A stretch of DNA of 64,000 nt from Streptomyces fildesensis. GTDB taxonomy: Bacteria; Actinomycetota; Actinomycetes; Streptomycetales; Streptomycetaceae. Where the stretch lies: contig NZ_JAAIKO010000006.1 of assembly GCF_016107395.1 (NCBI RefSeq), positions 186,001 to 250,000 on the forward strand, written 5' to 3'. Each line of letters begins with the position of its first letter. Position 1 is the first letter of the stretch. Below the pieces are notes generated by a model. The model was given only the letters and a program-made list of their open reading frames with translations. It was not told the origin of the DNA and ran no database searches. Both the position numbers and the translations under genes were made by a program. Positions 8,358-16,618 of the stretch are shown here, in pieces.

Positions 8358-9695
8358 ATGACGCCGACCACCGCCCGGATCACCGCGGTCGACACGTACG
8401 ACATCCGGTTCCCCACCTCGCGTGAGCTGGACGGCTCGGACGCGATGAACCCGGATCCCGACTACTCCGCCGCGTACCTGATCCTGCGCACCGACGCCGG
8501 TGACGGGCTGGAGGGCCACGGGTTCACCTTCACCATCGGGCGGGGCAACGACGTGCAGGTCGCCGCGATCGACGCGTTGCGCGGGCACATCGTCGGCCGG
8601 CCCCTCGACGCCCTGTGCGCCGACCCGGGATCATTGAACCGCGACCTGATCGGGGACAGCCAACTGCGCTGGCTCGGCCCGGAGAAGGGCGTCATGCATA
8701 TGGCGATCGGTGCCGTCGTCAACGCGGTGTGGGACCTCGCCGCGAAGCGCGCGGACAAGCCGCTGTGGAAGCTGCTGTCCGACGCCGACCCAGAGTGGCT
8801 CGTCTCCCAGGTCGACTTCCGCTACATCGCCGATGTCCTCACCCGTGAGGAGGCGCTCGGCCTGCTGCGCCGGGCCGCGCCGGACCGGGCCGCGCGTGAG
8901 GCGGACCTGCTGCGACGCGGCTACCCCGGATACACCACCTCGCCCGGCTGGCTCGGCTACTCCGACGAGAAGCTGACGCGGCTCGCGCGGCAGGCCGTCG
9001 CCGACGGCTTCACCCAGATCAAGCTGAAGGTCGGCGCCAACCTCGGTGACGACATCCGGCGGCTGCGGGCCGCCCGTGCCGCCGTCGGTCCCGACTTCCG
9101 GATCGCCATCGACGCGAACCAGCGGTGGAACGTGGGCGAGGCCATCGAGTGGACGAAGGCGCTGACCGAGTTCGACCCGTACTGGGTCGAGGAGCCCACC
9201 AGCCCCGACGACATCCTCGGCCACGCGGCGGTGCGCGGCGCGGTGGCGCCGGTCAAGGTCGCCACCGGGGAGCACGTCCAGAACCGCATCGTCTTCAAGC
9301 AGCTGCTGCAGGCGGAGGCGATCGACATCCTGCAGATCGACGCTGCCCGGGTCGGCGGCGTCAACGAGAATCTCGCGATCCTGCTGCTCGCGGCGAAGTT
9401 CGGGATCCCGGTGTGCCCGCACGCCGGCGGAGTCGGACTCTGCGAGTTGGTGCAGCACCTGTCGATGTTCGACTACGTCGCGCTGTCCGGTACGACCGAG
9501 GACCGGGTAATCGAGTACGTCGACCATCTGCACGGGCACTTCGAGAACCCGGTCGTCATGCGGCGCGGGCACTATGCCGCGCCGCTGGCACCCGGATTCT
9601 CCGCCGAGATGCTTGCCACGTCGATCGAGGAGTACACCTATCCGGACGGCACCTTCTGGGCCGCCGATCTCGTCGGCCGGGAGACCGCGGCATGA
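8358..9695 (+). CDS. L-fuconate dehydratase (enolase superfamily)
   Basis: A 445-residue enolase-superfamily dehydratase converting L-fuconate to 2-keto-3-deoxy-L-fuconate. Catalytic elements are all present: the KxK motif KLKVG at 222-226, metal ligands Asp252 (AIDANQRW), Glu278/Glu279 (VEEP) and Glu305 (ATGEH), the His-Asp dyad Asp328 (QIDAARVGG) and His355 (CPHAGGVGL). Spacing and the N-terminal [20 protein letters not shown] match characterised L-fuconate dehydratases, including the family length near 440. ATG start at 8358, 11 bp after the FAH gene's stop. It is the diagnostic gene of the operon. Confidence 0.93.
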   Translation: MTPTTARITAVDTYDIRFPTSRELDGSDAMNPDPDYSAAYLILRTDAGDGLEGHGFTFTIGRGNDVQVAAIDALRGHIVGRPLDALCADPGSLNRDLIGDSQLRWLGPEKGVMHMAIGAVVNAVWDLAAKRADKPLWKLLSDADPEWLVSQVDFRYIADVLTREEALGLLRRAAPDRAAREADLLRRGYPGYTTSPGWLGYSDEKLTRLARQAVADGFTQIKLKVGANLGDDIRRLRAARAAVGPDFRIAIDANQRWNVGEAIEWTKALTEFDPYWVEEPTSPDDILGHAAVRGAVAPVKVATGEHVQNRIVFKQLLQAEAIDILQIDAARVGGVNENLAILLLAAKFGIPVCPHAGGVGLCELVQHLSMFDYVALSGTTEDRVIEYVDHLHGHFENPVVMRRGHYAAPLAPGFSAEMLATSIEEYTYPDGTFWAADLVGRETAA

Positions 9696-9795
9696 GTGAC
9701 CTTTCCGTCGGGAACAGACACAGCCGGGAAGAGACACGGAACGGGCCCCAGCAGGATCAGGCCTGACCACGAACAGGCACGGAGGGAGACCCGCC

Positions 9796-10107
9796 ATGAG
9801 AGTCGCGCTGCACACGAAGGTCCGCGAGGACCGCATCGAGGAGTACGAGGCCGCGCACCGGCAGGTGCCGGAGGAACTGGTCACCGCGATCCGCGCGGCC
9901 GGTGCCACCTCATGGACGATCTGGCGCAGTGGCACCGACCTCTTCCATGTCCTGGAGGTCGAGGACTACGCGGCGATGATCGCCGAACTGGCCAAGCTCC
10001 CGGTCAACGTTGCCTGGCAGGCCCGGATGGGTGAGCTGACGGAGATCGCGCACGACTACTCGGCGGGCGGCTCCGACGCGTCGCTGCCCGTGGTGTGGGA
10101 GCTGTGA
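9796..10107 (+). CDS. L-rhamnose/L-fucose mutarotase family protein
   Basis: A 103-residue protein of the RhaM-like mutarotase family, which interconverts alpha and beta anomers of a 6-deoxyhexose. The N-terminal HTKVREDRIEEYEAAHRQVP contains the family Glu/His pattern, and TSWTIWRSGTDLFHVLEVED the central strands. GGAGGGAGA precedes the ATG. The 100-bp gap after the dehydratase gene holds no other gene. In this context it likely acts on L-fucose to feed the dehydrogenase step. Its stop overlaps the next start. Confidence 0.88.
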   Translation: MRVALHTKVREDRIEEYEAAHRQVPEELVTAIRAAGATSWTIWRSGTDLFHVLEVEDYAAMIAELAKLPVNVAWQARMGELTEIAHDYSAGGSDASLPVVWEL

Positions 10108-10955
10108 CCCGGATGCGCATCGTCGATTCCCATCACCATCTGTGGGACCTGGCGGTCCGCGACCAGGACTGGATCACGGGTGACGCGCTGGCCCCGCTGC
10201 GCCGGAACTTCGCCCTGGCGGACCTGGAGCCCGAGGCGCGTGCCGCCGGAGTCGAAGCGACCGTCGTGGTCCAGACGGTCACCGTCCCGGAGGAGACGCC
10301 GGAACTGCTGGCTCTCGTGAACGGCGACAACCTGGTCGCCGGTGTGGTGGGCTGGGCCGACCTGACCCACCCGGGCATCGCCGACACCCTCGCCGCCCTG
10401 CGGGAACTGCCGGGAGGCGACCGGCTCGTCGGCATCCGGCACCAGGTGCAGAGCGAGCCGGATCCGCGGTGGCTGCTGCGCCGGGACGTGCTGCGCGGGC
10501 TGGCGGCCGTCGCCGCGGCGGAACTCGTCTACGAGCTGGTGATCCTTCCGCACCAGCTGCCCGCCGCGTACACGGCCGCCGAGCTGCGGCCCGAGCTCAC
10601 CTTCGTCCTCGACCATCTCGGCAAGCCGCCGATCGCGAGCGACGAACTCCGACCCTGGGCCGATACCGTGCGCCAGCTGGCCACGCTGCCCAACACCGTC
10701 TGCAAACTCTCCGGGATGATCACCGAGGCCGACTGGGACACCTGGACGACCGCCGGTCTCGCACCGTACGCGGACACGGTGCTCGACGCGTTCGGCCCGG
10801 ACCGGCTGATGTTCGGATCGGACTGGCCGGTCTGCCGGCTGGCCGGCTCGTACGCCCAGGTCGTCGCCACCGCACGGGAGCTGACCGGCTCCCTCGGCCC
10901 GGCCGAGCGCGAGGCGGTCTTCTCCGGCACCGCCACCCGCGTCTACGGCCTGTGA
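10104..10955 (+). CDS. Amidohydrolase family 2, likely L-fucono-lactonase
   Basis: A 283-residue PF04909-type metal hydrolase. It opens with the metal motif RIVDSHHHLWD, has VLDHLGKPPI (about 165) with the barrel His, and ends with LMFGSDWPVC carrying the catalytic Asp. Such enzymes hydrolyse sugar lactones; the operon points to L-fucono-1,5-lactone. The GTG at 10104 overlaps the mutarotase stop (GTGA), implying translational coupling; the ATG at 10113 is the alternative. No fucose dehydrogenase, ketodeoxyfuconate dehydrogenase or transporter is adjacent, so the pathway must be completed elsewhere. Confidence 0.87.
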   Translation: MTRMRIVDSHHHLWDLAVRDQDWITGDALAPLRRNFALADLEPEARAAGVEATVVVQTVTVPEETPELLALVNGDNLVAGVVGWADLTHPGIADTLAALRELPGGDRLVGIRHQVQSEPDPRWLLRRDVLRGLAAVAAAELVYELVILPHQLPAAYTAAELRPELTFVLDHLGKPPIASDELRPWADTVRQLATLPNTVCKLSGMITEADWDTWTTAGLAPYADTVLDAFGPDRLMFGSDWPVCRLAGSYAQVVATARELTGSLGPAEREAVFSGTATRVYGL

Positions 10956-11032
10956 CGGAAGCGGACCAGGAGTGGGCCGGGAGCGGGACCAGAATCGGGA
11001 CCAGGAGTGGACCCGCAACCGGCCACCCGCCC

Positions 11033-11056
11033 TTCCAAATGGCTGATGGCTTGGAA
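11033..11056. promoter_or_regulatory. Inverted repeat over the CGNR regulator promoter
   Basis: TTCCAA (11033-11038) and TTGGAA (11051-11056) are perfect 6-bp arms with a 12-base spacer. The right arm coincides with the candidate -35 box, so a binding protein would occlude RNA polymerase. Autoregulation by the downstream gene is a guess. Confidence 0.45.
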
Positions 11057-11080
11057 AACCATTAGGAAGAGGTTTACAGT
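11051..11080 (+). promoter_or_regulatory. Candidate leaderless promoter of CGNR regulator
   Basis: TTGGAA (11051-11056), 18-base spacer, TACAGT (11075-11080). Transcription would begin about 7 bases later, at or next to the ATG at 11088, and there is no well-placed ribosome binding site. Confidence 0.5.
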
Positions 11081-11087
11081 CGGGACC

Positions 11088-11741
11088 ATGGACACCTCGG
11101 ATCCGCAGCCCGGCGCGCCGCTGCTCGGTGAGCCGCTGCCGGTCGAGCTGATGAACACCGTCCGGGCCGACCGGGACGGTCTCCATGACGCGCTGGCCGA
11201 CACCGACGACCTGGCGCGATGGCTGCGAGCCGTGGCCCCGCGCTTCGAGCCCGCGCTCGCCCTGGACGAACCGGCCGCGGCTTCCGGGCCGTCGCTGCCG
11301 GCGCCGCTCCTGGACCGGTATCAGCAGCTGCGTGACGCGCTGCGGCGGCTGGCGGCCGTCGTCACCGAGGACCCCCGCCCGGCGGCGGCCTCGGCGGCTC
11401 CCGATCTCGCGGCGGCGGTGGAGGCGGTCAACCAGGCCTGCGCCTACGCGCCCGAGTGGTCGCGGCTGGTGTGGCCCGAAGGGGGAACGCCGTCCCTCGC
11501 CACAGCCAGTGCGCCGTCACACGCCACCGCGGCGGCCGCAGCCCTGTCGCGGATCGCGGAACAGGCCGTCCAACTGTTCGCCGGACCGGACCGGGGAGCG
11601 CTGCGGGCCTGCCGGGCTCCCGGCTGCGTGCTGTATTTCGTGCGGGCCCACCCCCGCCGGGAATGGTGCTCGGCGAACTGCGGCAACCGCGCCCGCGTCG
11701 CACGCCACTACCAACGGCACCACGCCGATTCCCCCGCGTAG
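11088..11741 (+). CDS. ABATE/CGNR zinc-finger transcriptional regulator
   Basis: A 217-residue protein with the two-domain layout of the CGNR family: an N-terminal ABATE-like helical domain (GEPLPVELMNTV..., residues about 14-160) and a C-terminal zinc finger. The finger reads RACRAPGCVLYFV then REWCSANCGNRARVARHY, giving Cys ligands in the C-x4-C...C-x3-C arrangement with the name-giving CGNR. These are presumed stress-responsive or metabolite-responsive DNA-binding proteins. Start at ATG 11088 because the promoter ends just before it; the in-frame extension to 11007 would cover the operator. Confidence 0.88.
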   Translation: MDTSDPQPGAPLLGEPLPVELMNTVRADRDGLHDALADTDDLARWLRAVAPRFEPALALDEPAAASGPSLPAPLLDRYQQLRDALRRLAAVVTEDPRPAAASAAPDLAAAVEAVNQACAYAPEWSRLVWPEGGTPSLATASAPSHATAAAAALSRIAEQAVQLFAGPDRGALRACRAPGCVLYFVRAHPRREWCSANCGNRARVARHYQRHHADSPA

Positions 11742-11751
11742 TTCGGTCGGG

Positions 11752-11793
11752 GCACGACCCGGCCGGCTGAACGGCCGGCCGGCCGGGTCGTGC
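11752..11793. terminator. Bidirectional hairpin terminator
   Basis: A perfect 16-bp stem (11752-11767 with 11778-11793) and 10-base loop sits between the convergent CGNR gene and the secreted beta-propeller gene, 10 bp after one stop and 8 bp before the other. Confidence 0.8.
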
Positions 11794-11801
11794 GTCACTG
11801 A

Positions 11802-12893
11802 TCACGAGCAGCTGATGATCAGCGAGGTGATGACGGTGCAGGTGCGGGTGGCGCTGTTGTTGGCGGAGTTCAGGTCGACCGGCGCACTGGCGGTGCGGGT
11901 CGCGGTGACGCTGTAGGGCAGGTTGAGCGACAACAGGCCCACGGGGACGGTGAAGTGGCGCGTGGCGGCGGCGCCGGAGGCCAGCGTTCCCACGGTGCAG
12001 TTGATGTGGCCCGCGCTGACACCGCAGTCACTGGAGGTGGCGGTCATCGGCGTGGGCAGGGCCGCGGTGACCGCTGCGGAGGTCAGTGCGGAGGGACCGT
12101 GGTTGGTGACGGTCAGCGTGTAGTTGATCTTCCCGCCGAGCAGTCCCGGCGCGGGGCCGGCCACCAGGGGGACACTCACATCGGCGGCGGCGTAGGTGAA
12201 GTGGTCGGCGGCACTGACGGCACTGGTGCCGGCCGGTGTGGTGACCCGCACATCCACCGTGCCGACCGTGCCCGCCGGAGCGACCGCGGTGCAGGAGGTC
12301 GGCGAGCAGGTGACGGCGGTGGCGTTGTGCCCGGCACCGAAGGTGACCGCGGTGGCGTCGGACAGGGCCGTACCGGTGATGGTGACGGTGGTGCCGCCCG
12401 CGGGCGGGCCCGTGTTGGGGCTGACCCCGGTCACGACGGGCGGCGGAACGGGCGCGACGGTCGTACCGATCGCCACGCCGATCGGGTTGCGGCCGACCGC
12501 GGTGGTGGTGGCGCCCGCGGCGGTCGCGGTGTCGATGACGGAGGCGGTGTTGGAGCCGAGGTTGGCGACGTACACATGGGCGCTGTTCGGGGTGACCGCC
12601 ACGGCGGTCGGGCTGGAGCCCACCGGTGTGGTGGCGACGACGGAGTCGGTGGCGGTGTCGATGACCGACGCGGTGTTGGAACTGACGTTGGGTAGGTAGA
12701 CATGCGCACCGTCCGGTGCCGCCGCCACGCCCTGGGGGCCGAAGCCGACGGGAATGGTGGCGGTGACGGTGTTGGTGGCGGTGTCGACCGCCGACACCGT
12801 GTTGTCGCTGGCGTTGGCGACGTAGGCGGTCGTGGCACCCGCCGGGACCGCGTGGGCCGGGGCGGCAACCGCCGTGAGGCCGGTGAGGCCCAA
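11802..12893 (-). CDS. Secreted YVTN beta-propeller / IPT-TIG / DUF11-like protein with unclear start
   Basis: From about residue 20 the protein has three YVTN-type beta-propeller repeats (for example TAYVANASDNTVSAVDTATN, then VYLPNVSSNTASVID, then VYVANLGSNTASVID), a central IPT/TIG domain (VTGVSPNTGPPAGGTTVTITG), and a C-terminal DUF11-like domain (YTLTVTNHGPSAL) ending with a Cys pair. This is an exported surface or cell-wall protein. The given start is the TTG at 12893, which would leave a signal peptide of only about 15 residues. Reading further upstream in frame gives a proper n- and h-region (RRQRFTALAASAALGL) but no ATG, GTG or TTG before an in-frame TAA about 80 bp upstream. A GTG at 12966 in another frame would supply a basic N-terminus if one base were shifted near 12930. 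Sequencing error, frameshift or a non-standard start are all possible. Confidence 0.75.
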   Translation of the reverse strand: MGLTGLTAVAAPAHAVPAGATTAYVANASDNTVSAVDTATNTVTATIPVGFGPQGVAAAPDGAHVYLPNVSSNTASVIDTATDSVVATTPVGSSPTAVAVTPNSAHVYVANLGSNTASVIDTATAAGATTTAVGRNPIGVAIGTTVAPVPPPVVTGVSPNTGPPAGGTTVTITGTALSDATAVTFGAGHNATAVTCSPTSCTAVAPAGTVGTVDVRVTTPAGTSAVSAADHFTYAAADVSVPLVAGPAPGLLGGKINYTLTVTNHGPSALTSAAVTAALPTPMTATSSDCGVSAGHINCTVGTLASGAAATRHFTVPVGLLSLNLPYSVTATRTASAPVDLNSANNSATRTCTVITSLIISCS

Positions 12894-12966
12894 GGCGGCC
12901 GACGCGGCCAGTGCGGTGAACCTCTGACGCCTTCCGGGATGCGGATTTCTGGCGAGACCCTGGCAC

Positions 12967-13229
12967 TGCCTGGCGAATTACGGACCGTGTCCACCCGCGC
13001 GGGTGGGCGCGCCCGGGACCCGGTTCGGTGCTCGGTTCGTGGCGGCCGGGACGATAGGCTGATCAACGCCACATGCCGCACTTCCGGCGTACGGTCGCGG
13101 CCGGGGGGCCGTCCGACCGGCCGGGACGGCAGGGGGAAACCTGCGACCGATGGACGGTCTCTACGCCAACTACATGCACCGGCCTGCCCTCGCACTGCCT
13201 CCGGGCACGAGGGCCGGGGAGGATCCAAC
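12967..13229. other. Intergenic region upstream of the type VII island
   Basis: Together with 12894-12966 this is about 335 bp without a convincing gene. It separates the divergent propeller gene from the EccA-like gene. A possible -10 box TAGGCT at 13055-13060 faces right; no matching -35 is clear. An open frame starting at ATG 13150 runs into the EccA gene in another frame and shows no protein-like composition. Confidence 0.4.
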
Positions 13230-16200
13230 GTGTCACGCCAGGTACACACCGTCGGTCCGGACCGGCCGGATGCCTTCCGCACCATCGGTGAGGCCCTGGA
13301 ACGGGCCCGGTCCGGAGCCGTACTGCGGATCCTCCCGGGCAAGTACGAGGAACGGCTCACCATCACCTGCTCGGTGACCCTGCTCGCCGCCGAGGGTCCC
13401 GGCACGGTGGAGATCGCCCCCCGGCACGGAACCGCCCTCACTCTCCTCACCGACGCCGTCCAGCTGACCGACCTCGGACTGCGCGGCTACGATGCCGAGC
13501 TGCCGGTCGCCGACACACCGCGCGGCCAGCTCGCCATGGACGGCTGCGACATCACCGGCTCCGCCTGGACCGCGATCCTCAGCCGTGCGAGCGGCTCGCT
13601 GGCACTGCGCGACTGCCGGATCTCCAACTCGACCGGTGCTGCCGTGGTGATCACCTCTGGCGCGGAGAGCTACCTCGAAGCCTGCGTCATGGAGAACCTG
13701 GGCACCTCCGGTGTGGTGATCGCCGAACGCGGCAGCGCGACGGTACGCCGCTGTGTCCTCCGCGACGCCCGGGGGAACGGCATACTCGCCAACGGCGAGG
13801 CGCAGGGCGTCGTGGAGGACTGCCGGATCTCGGGAACCGAGAAACCCGCGGTGGCGCTCGAGGGCGAGAGCGCCCTGCGGGTCGTCAGGACCGAGGTGCA
13901 CGACGCGGTGGTCGGCGTCTACATCACCTCCGGCGGCCGCAGCGTCCTGGAGGACGTGTCGGTCACCGGAACCACCGGCCACGGCTTCGTCCTCACCGCC
14001 GGCACCGCACCGCACCTCACGCGCTGCCGGAGCGAACGCACCCGCGGCCACGGCCTGCTGGTGACGGACCGGGCCCGTGGCACGTTCGAGGAGTGTGTGT
14101 TCCACACCGCCGAGGGCGCGGCGATCCGGGTCGCGGGACCGTCCTCGCCGGTGTTCACCGGGATCCGGGTACAGAACAGTGCCGCGGTCGGCGTGCTCCT
14201 GGAAGAGGAGTCGGCCGCGGAGTTCGACGGACTCGACGTCGAGGGAGCCGGGGAAGCGGCCGTCCGCGTCCGGTCCGGCGCCGCTCCGGTGCTGCGCCGC
14301 GTACGGATATCCGACGGCGCGGGACCCGGGGTCGAGGTCACGGCCGGCGGCCGCGGCCGGCTGGAGGACAGCAGCATCGACCGGTCCGGCGGAGCGGCGA
14401 TCCGGGTGGAGGTGCAGGGCACCCTCAGCGTGGCCGGCACCGTGGTGCGCGCGCCGGAGGGTTTCGGGGTGTCGGTGGGGTCGTCCGGCACGGTCACGCT
14501 GCGCGACTGCGATGTCGAGGGCGCCGTGGCCGGGGGCGTCCTGGTGGAGGACGGGGGAGAGGTCGCGGCGACCCGCGTCCGGGTGGAGAGGTCCGGAACC
14601 CACGGAGTGCTGGTCGCGGCCGGCGGCCGCGCCTCGTTCACCGCATGCGAGGTGTCGACGAGCGACGGTGACGGGATCAGGGTGCAGAGCACCGGGCCGG
14701 TGACGATCACCGCCTGCTCCGTACGGGAGAACCGGGACAGCGGACTGCGGCAGACGGTGGCCGGCGAACGGCTGGTCGTGGCGGAACTCGACAGTTCGGG
14801 CAACGGAGTTCCCGACATCTGGGGCACCCCCGAGGCCGCGCGGGAGGCGGGCGGTGGCCGGCTGCCCGCCGGGACGGCACCCGCGCCGGTTCCCGGGCGC
14901 GCGACCGAGGGTCCGATCGGCGAACTGGAGGCGCTGATCGGCCTGGCCGGCGTCAAGCAGCAGGTGCTGACACTGATCAATCTGAACCGGCTCGCGCAGC
15001 GCCGGGCGAGCCTGGGTCTGCCGCTGCCGCCCATGAGCCGTCATCTGGTGTTCGCGGGACCGCCCGGCACGGGCAAGACCACGGTCGCCCGGTTGTACGG
15101 CAGCATCCTGGCGCAGCTGGGCGTTCTGCGCTCCGGTCATCTGGTGGAGGTGTCGCGGGCGGATCTGGTGGCGCAGGTCATCGGCGGCACCGCGATCAAG
15201 ACCACTGAGGCGTTCACCCGGGCGCTGGGCGGTGTGCTGTTCATCGACGAGGCGTACACCCTGCTCTCGGACGGGAAGGGTTCGGGCGCCGACTTCGGCC
15301 AGGAGGCGATCGACAGCCTGGTCAAACTCATGGAGGACCACCGCGACGACGTTGTGGTGGTGGCCGCGGGCTACGGCCCCGACATGGAGTCGTTCCTGGC
15401 GTCCAACCCGGGACTCGCCTCGCGGTTCACCCGCAGCATCGAGTTCGTCGACTACACGACCGACGAACTGGTCACCATCGTCGACAGCATGTGCACCGCG
15501 CACCGCTACGAACTGGATCCGTCCGCCCGTGAGGCGCTCGTGGTGTGTTTCGACCGGATCCCGCGGGACGCGCTGTTCGGCAACGGCCGGACCGCGCGCA
15601 AGACCTTCGAGGAGATGGTCGACCGGCAGGCGTTCCGGCTCGCGGAACTGCCGGACGCCAACGAGCGCGACCTGACGCTCCTGGTGGCCGAGGACGTCGG
15701 GGTCTCCACGGAGGACGACACCGCCGGAACCGCCGGGCCCGGACCGCTGGACAGGCTCCAGGCGATGGTGGGTCTGGCCGCGGTCAAGCGCGAAGTGACG
15801 GACCTGGTCAATCTGCTGGCGACGACGAAGCGCCGGACCGAGGCCGGGCTGCCGGGTCCCCGGATCAGCAACCATCTGGTGTTCGCCGGGCCGCCCGGCA
15901 CCGGCAAGACCACGACCGCCCGGCTCTACGGGGAGCTGCTGGCCTCGCTCGGGGTACTGCCGCAGGGCCAGTTGATCGAGGTGTCCCGGGCGGACCTGGT
16001 CGGCCGCTACATCGGGCACACCGCGCAGCTGACCCGGGAGGCGTTCGACCGGGCGCGCGGCGGTGTCCTGTTCATCGACGAGGCCTACGCGCTCACCCCG
16101 GAAGCGGGGAGCGGCTCGGACTTCGGGCAGGAAGCGGTGGAGACCCTGCTGAAGCTGATGGAGGACCACCGGGACGAGGTGGTGGTGATCGCGGCCGGCT

Positions 16201-16562
16201 ACACCGAGGAGATGGACCGCTTCCTGGCGTCCAACCCCGGTCTGGCGTCGCGGTTCACCCGGCATGTGGAGTTCGAGAACTACACGTCGGAGGAACTGGT
16301 CACCATCGTCCGCGACCACGCGCTGGCCAACGGGTACGAGTGCGCTCCGGGAACCGCGGCCGTGCTGACCGAACTCTTCGACGCGGCGCCCAGGGGCAGA
16401 TCGTTCGGCAACGCCCGGCTGGCGCGGCAGACGGTCGAGGCGATGATGACCCGTCAGGCGGGCCGGGTGGCCGCGCTGGCGGAGCCCGATGTCGAGGATC
16501 TGCGCATGCTGCTGGTGAAGGACATTCCGCCGGCCGGTGCCCGGCACGGAGTCGGCGGATGA
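13230..16562 (+). CDS. eccA: EccA-like protein: beta-helix repeat domain fused to two AAA+ (CbxX/CfqX) ATPase domains
   Basis: A 1110-residue cytosolic protein. The GTG start follows GGGGAGG. Residues 1 to about 530 are a right-handed parallel beta-helix made of about 22-23-residue coils rich in Asp/Gly/Val/Thr (repeated patterns such as RDARGNGILANGEA and DGAGPGVEVTAGGRGRLEDS). Two CbxX/CfqX-type AAA+ modules follow. Module 1 has Walker A GPPGTGKTT near 607 and Walker B VLFIDEAYTL near 667; module 2 has Walker A near 885 and Walker B near 945, both intact, with the shared FLASNPGLASRF sensor region. Mycobacterial EccA has a TPR front and one AAA+ domain and helps recycle substrates or chaperones; here the TPR part is replaced and the ATPase doubled. 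Stop overlaps an ATG (ATGA) at the mycosin gene. Confidence 0.9.
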   Translation: MSRQVHTVGPDRPDAFRTIGEALERARSGAVLRILPGKYEERLTITCSVTLLAAEGPGTVEIAPRHGTALTLLTDAVQLTDLGLRGYDAELPVADTPRGQLAMDGCDITGSAWTAILSRASGSLALRDCRISNSTGAAVVITSGAESYLEACVMENLGTSGVVIAERGSATVRRCVLRDARGNGILANGEAQGVVEDCRISGTEKPAVALEGESALRVVRTEVHDAVVGVYITSGGRSVLEDVSVTGTTGHGFVLTAGTAPHLTRCRSERTRGHGLLVTDRARGTFEECVFHTAEGAAIRVAGPSSPVFTGIRVQNSAAVGVLLEEESAAEFDGLDVEGAGEAAVRVRSGAAPVLRRVRISDGAGPGVEVTAGGRGRLEDSSIDRSGGAAIRVEVQGTLSVAGTVVRAPEGFGVSVGSSGTVTLRDCDVEGAVAGGVLVEDGGEVAATRVRVERSGTHGVLVAAGGRASFTACEVSTSDGDGIRVQSTGPVTITACSVRENRDSGLRQTVAGERLVVAELDSSGNGVPDIWGTPEAAREAGGGRLPAGTAPAPVPGRATEGPIGELEALIGLAGVKQQVLTLINLNRLAQRRASLGLPLPPMSRHLVFAGPPGTGKTTVARLYGSILAQLGVLRSGHLVEVSRADLVAQVIGGTAIKTTEAFTRALGGVLFIDEAYTLLSDGKGSGADFGQEAIDSLVKLMEDHRDDVVVVAAGYGPDMESFLASNPGLASRFTRSIEFVDYTTDELVTIVDSMCTAHRYELDPSAREALVVCFDRIPRDALFGNGRTARKTFEEMVDRQAFRLAELPDANERDLTLLVAEDVGVSTEDDTAGTAGPGPLDRLQAMVGLAAVKREVTDLVNLLATTKRRTEAGLPGPRISNHLVFAGPPGTGKTTTARLYGELLASLGVLPQGQLIEVSRADLVGRYIGHTAQLTREAFDRARGGVLFIDEAYALTPEAGSGSDFGQEAVETLLKLMEDHRDEVVVIAAGYTEEMDRFLASNPGLASRFTRHVEFENYTSEELVTIVRDHALANGYECAPGTAAVLTELFDAAPRGRSFGNARLARQTVEAMMTRQAGRVAALAEPDVEDLRMLLVKDIPPAGARHGVGG

Positions 16563-16618
16563 GTACGAACGGCGGCCGGACGGAACCGGCCAACCGGCGC
16601 GACCCCGAGGAACACTGC

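Noticed and set aside
12702..13229. 5' extension of the EccA-like frame
   Set aside because: The extension overlaps the opposing propeller gene and is Arg/Gly-rich; GTG 13230 has a strong ribosome binding site.
13150..13377. Small frame MDGLYANYM... before the EccA-like gene
   Set aside because: It overlaps the start of the real gene in another frame and loses protein-like composition after about 10 residues.
13233..16547. An 1104-codon minus-strand frame opposite the EccA-like gene
   Set aside because: Composition is shadow-like and it has no motif, while the plus strand has two complete AAA+ domains.
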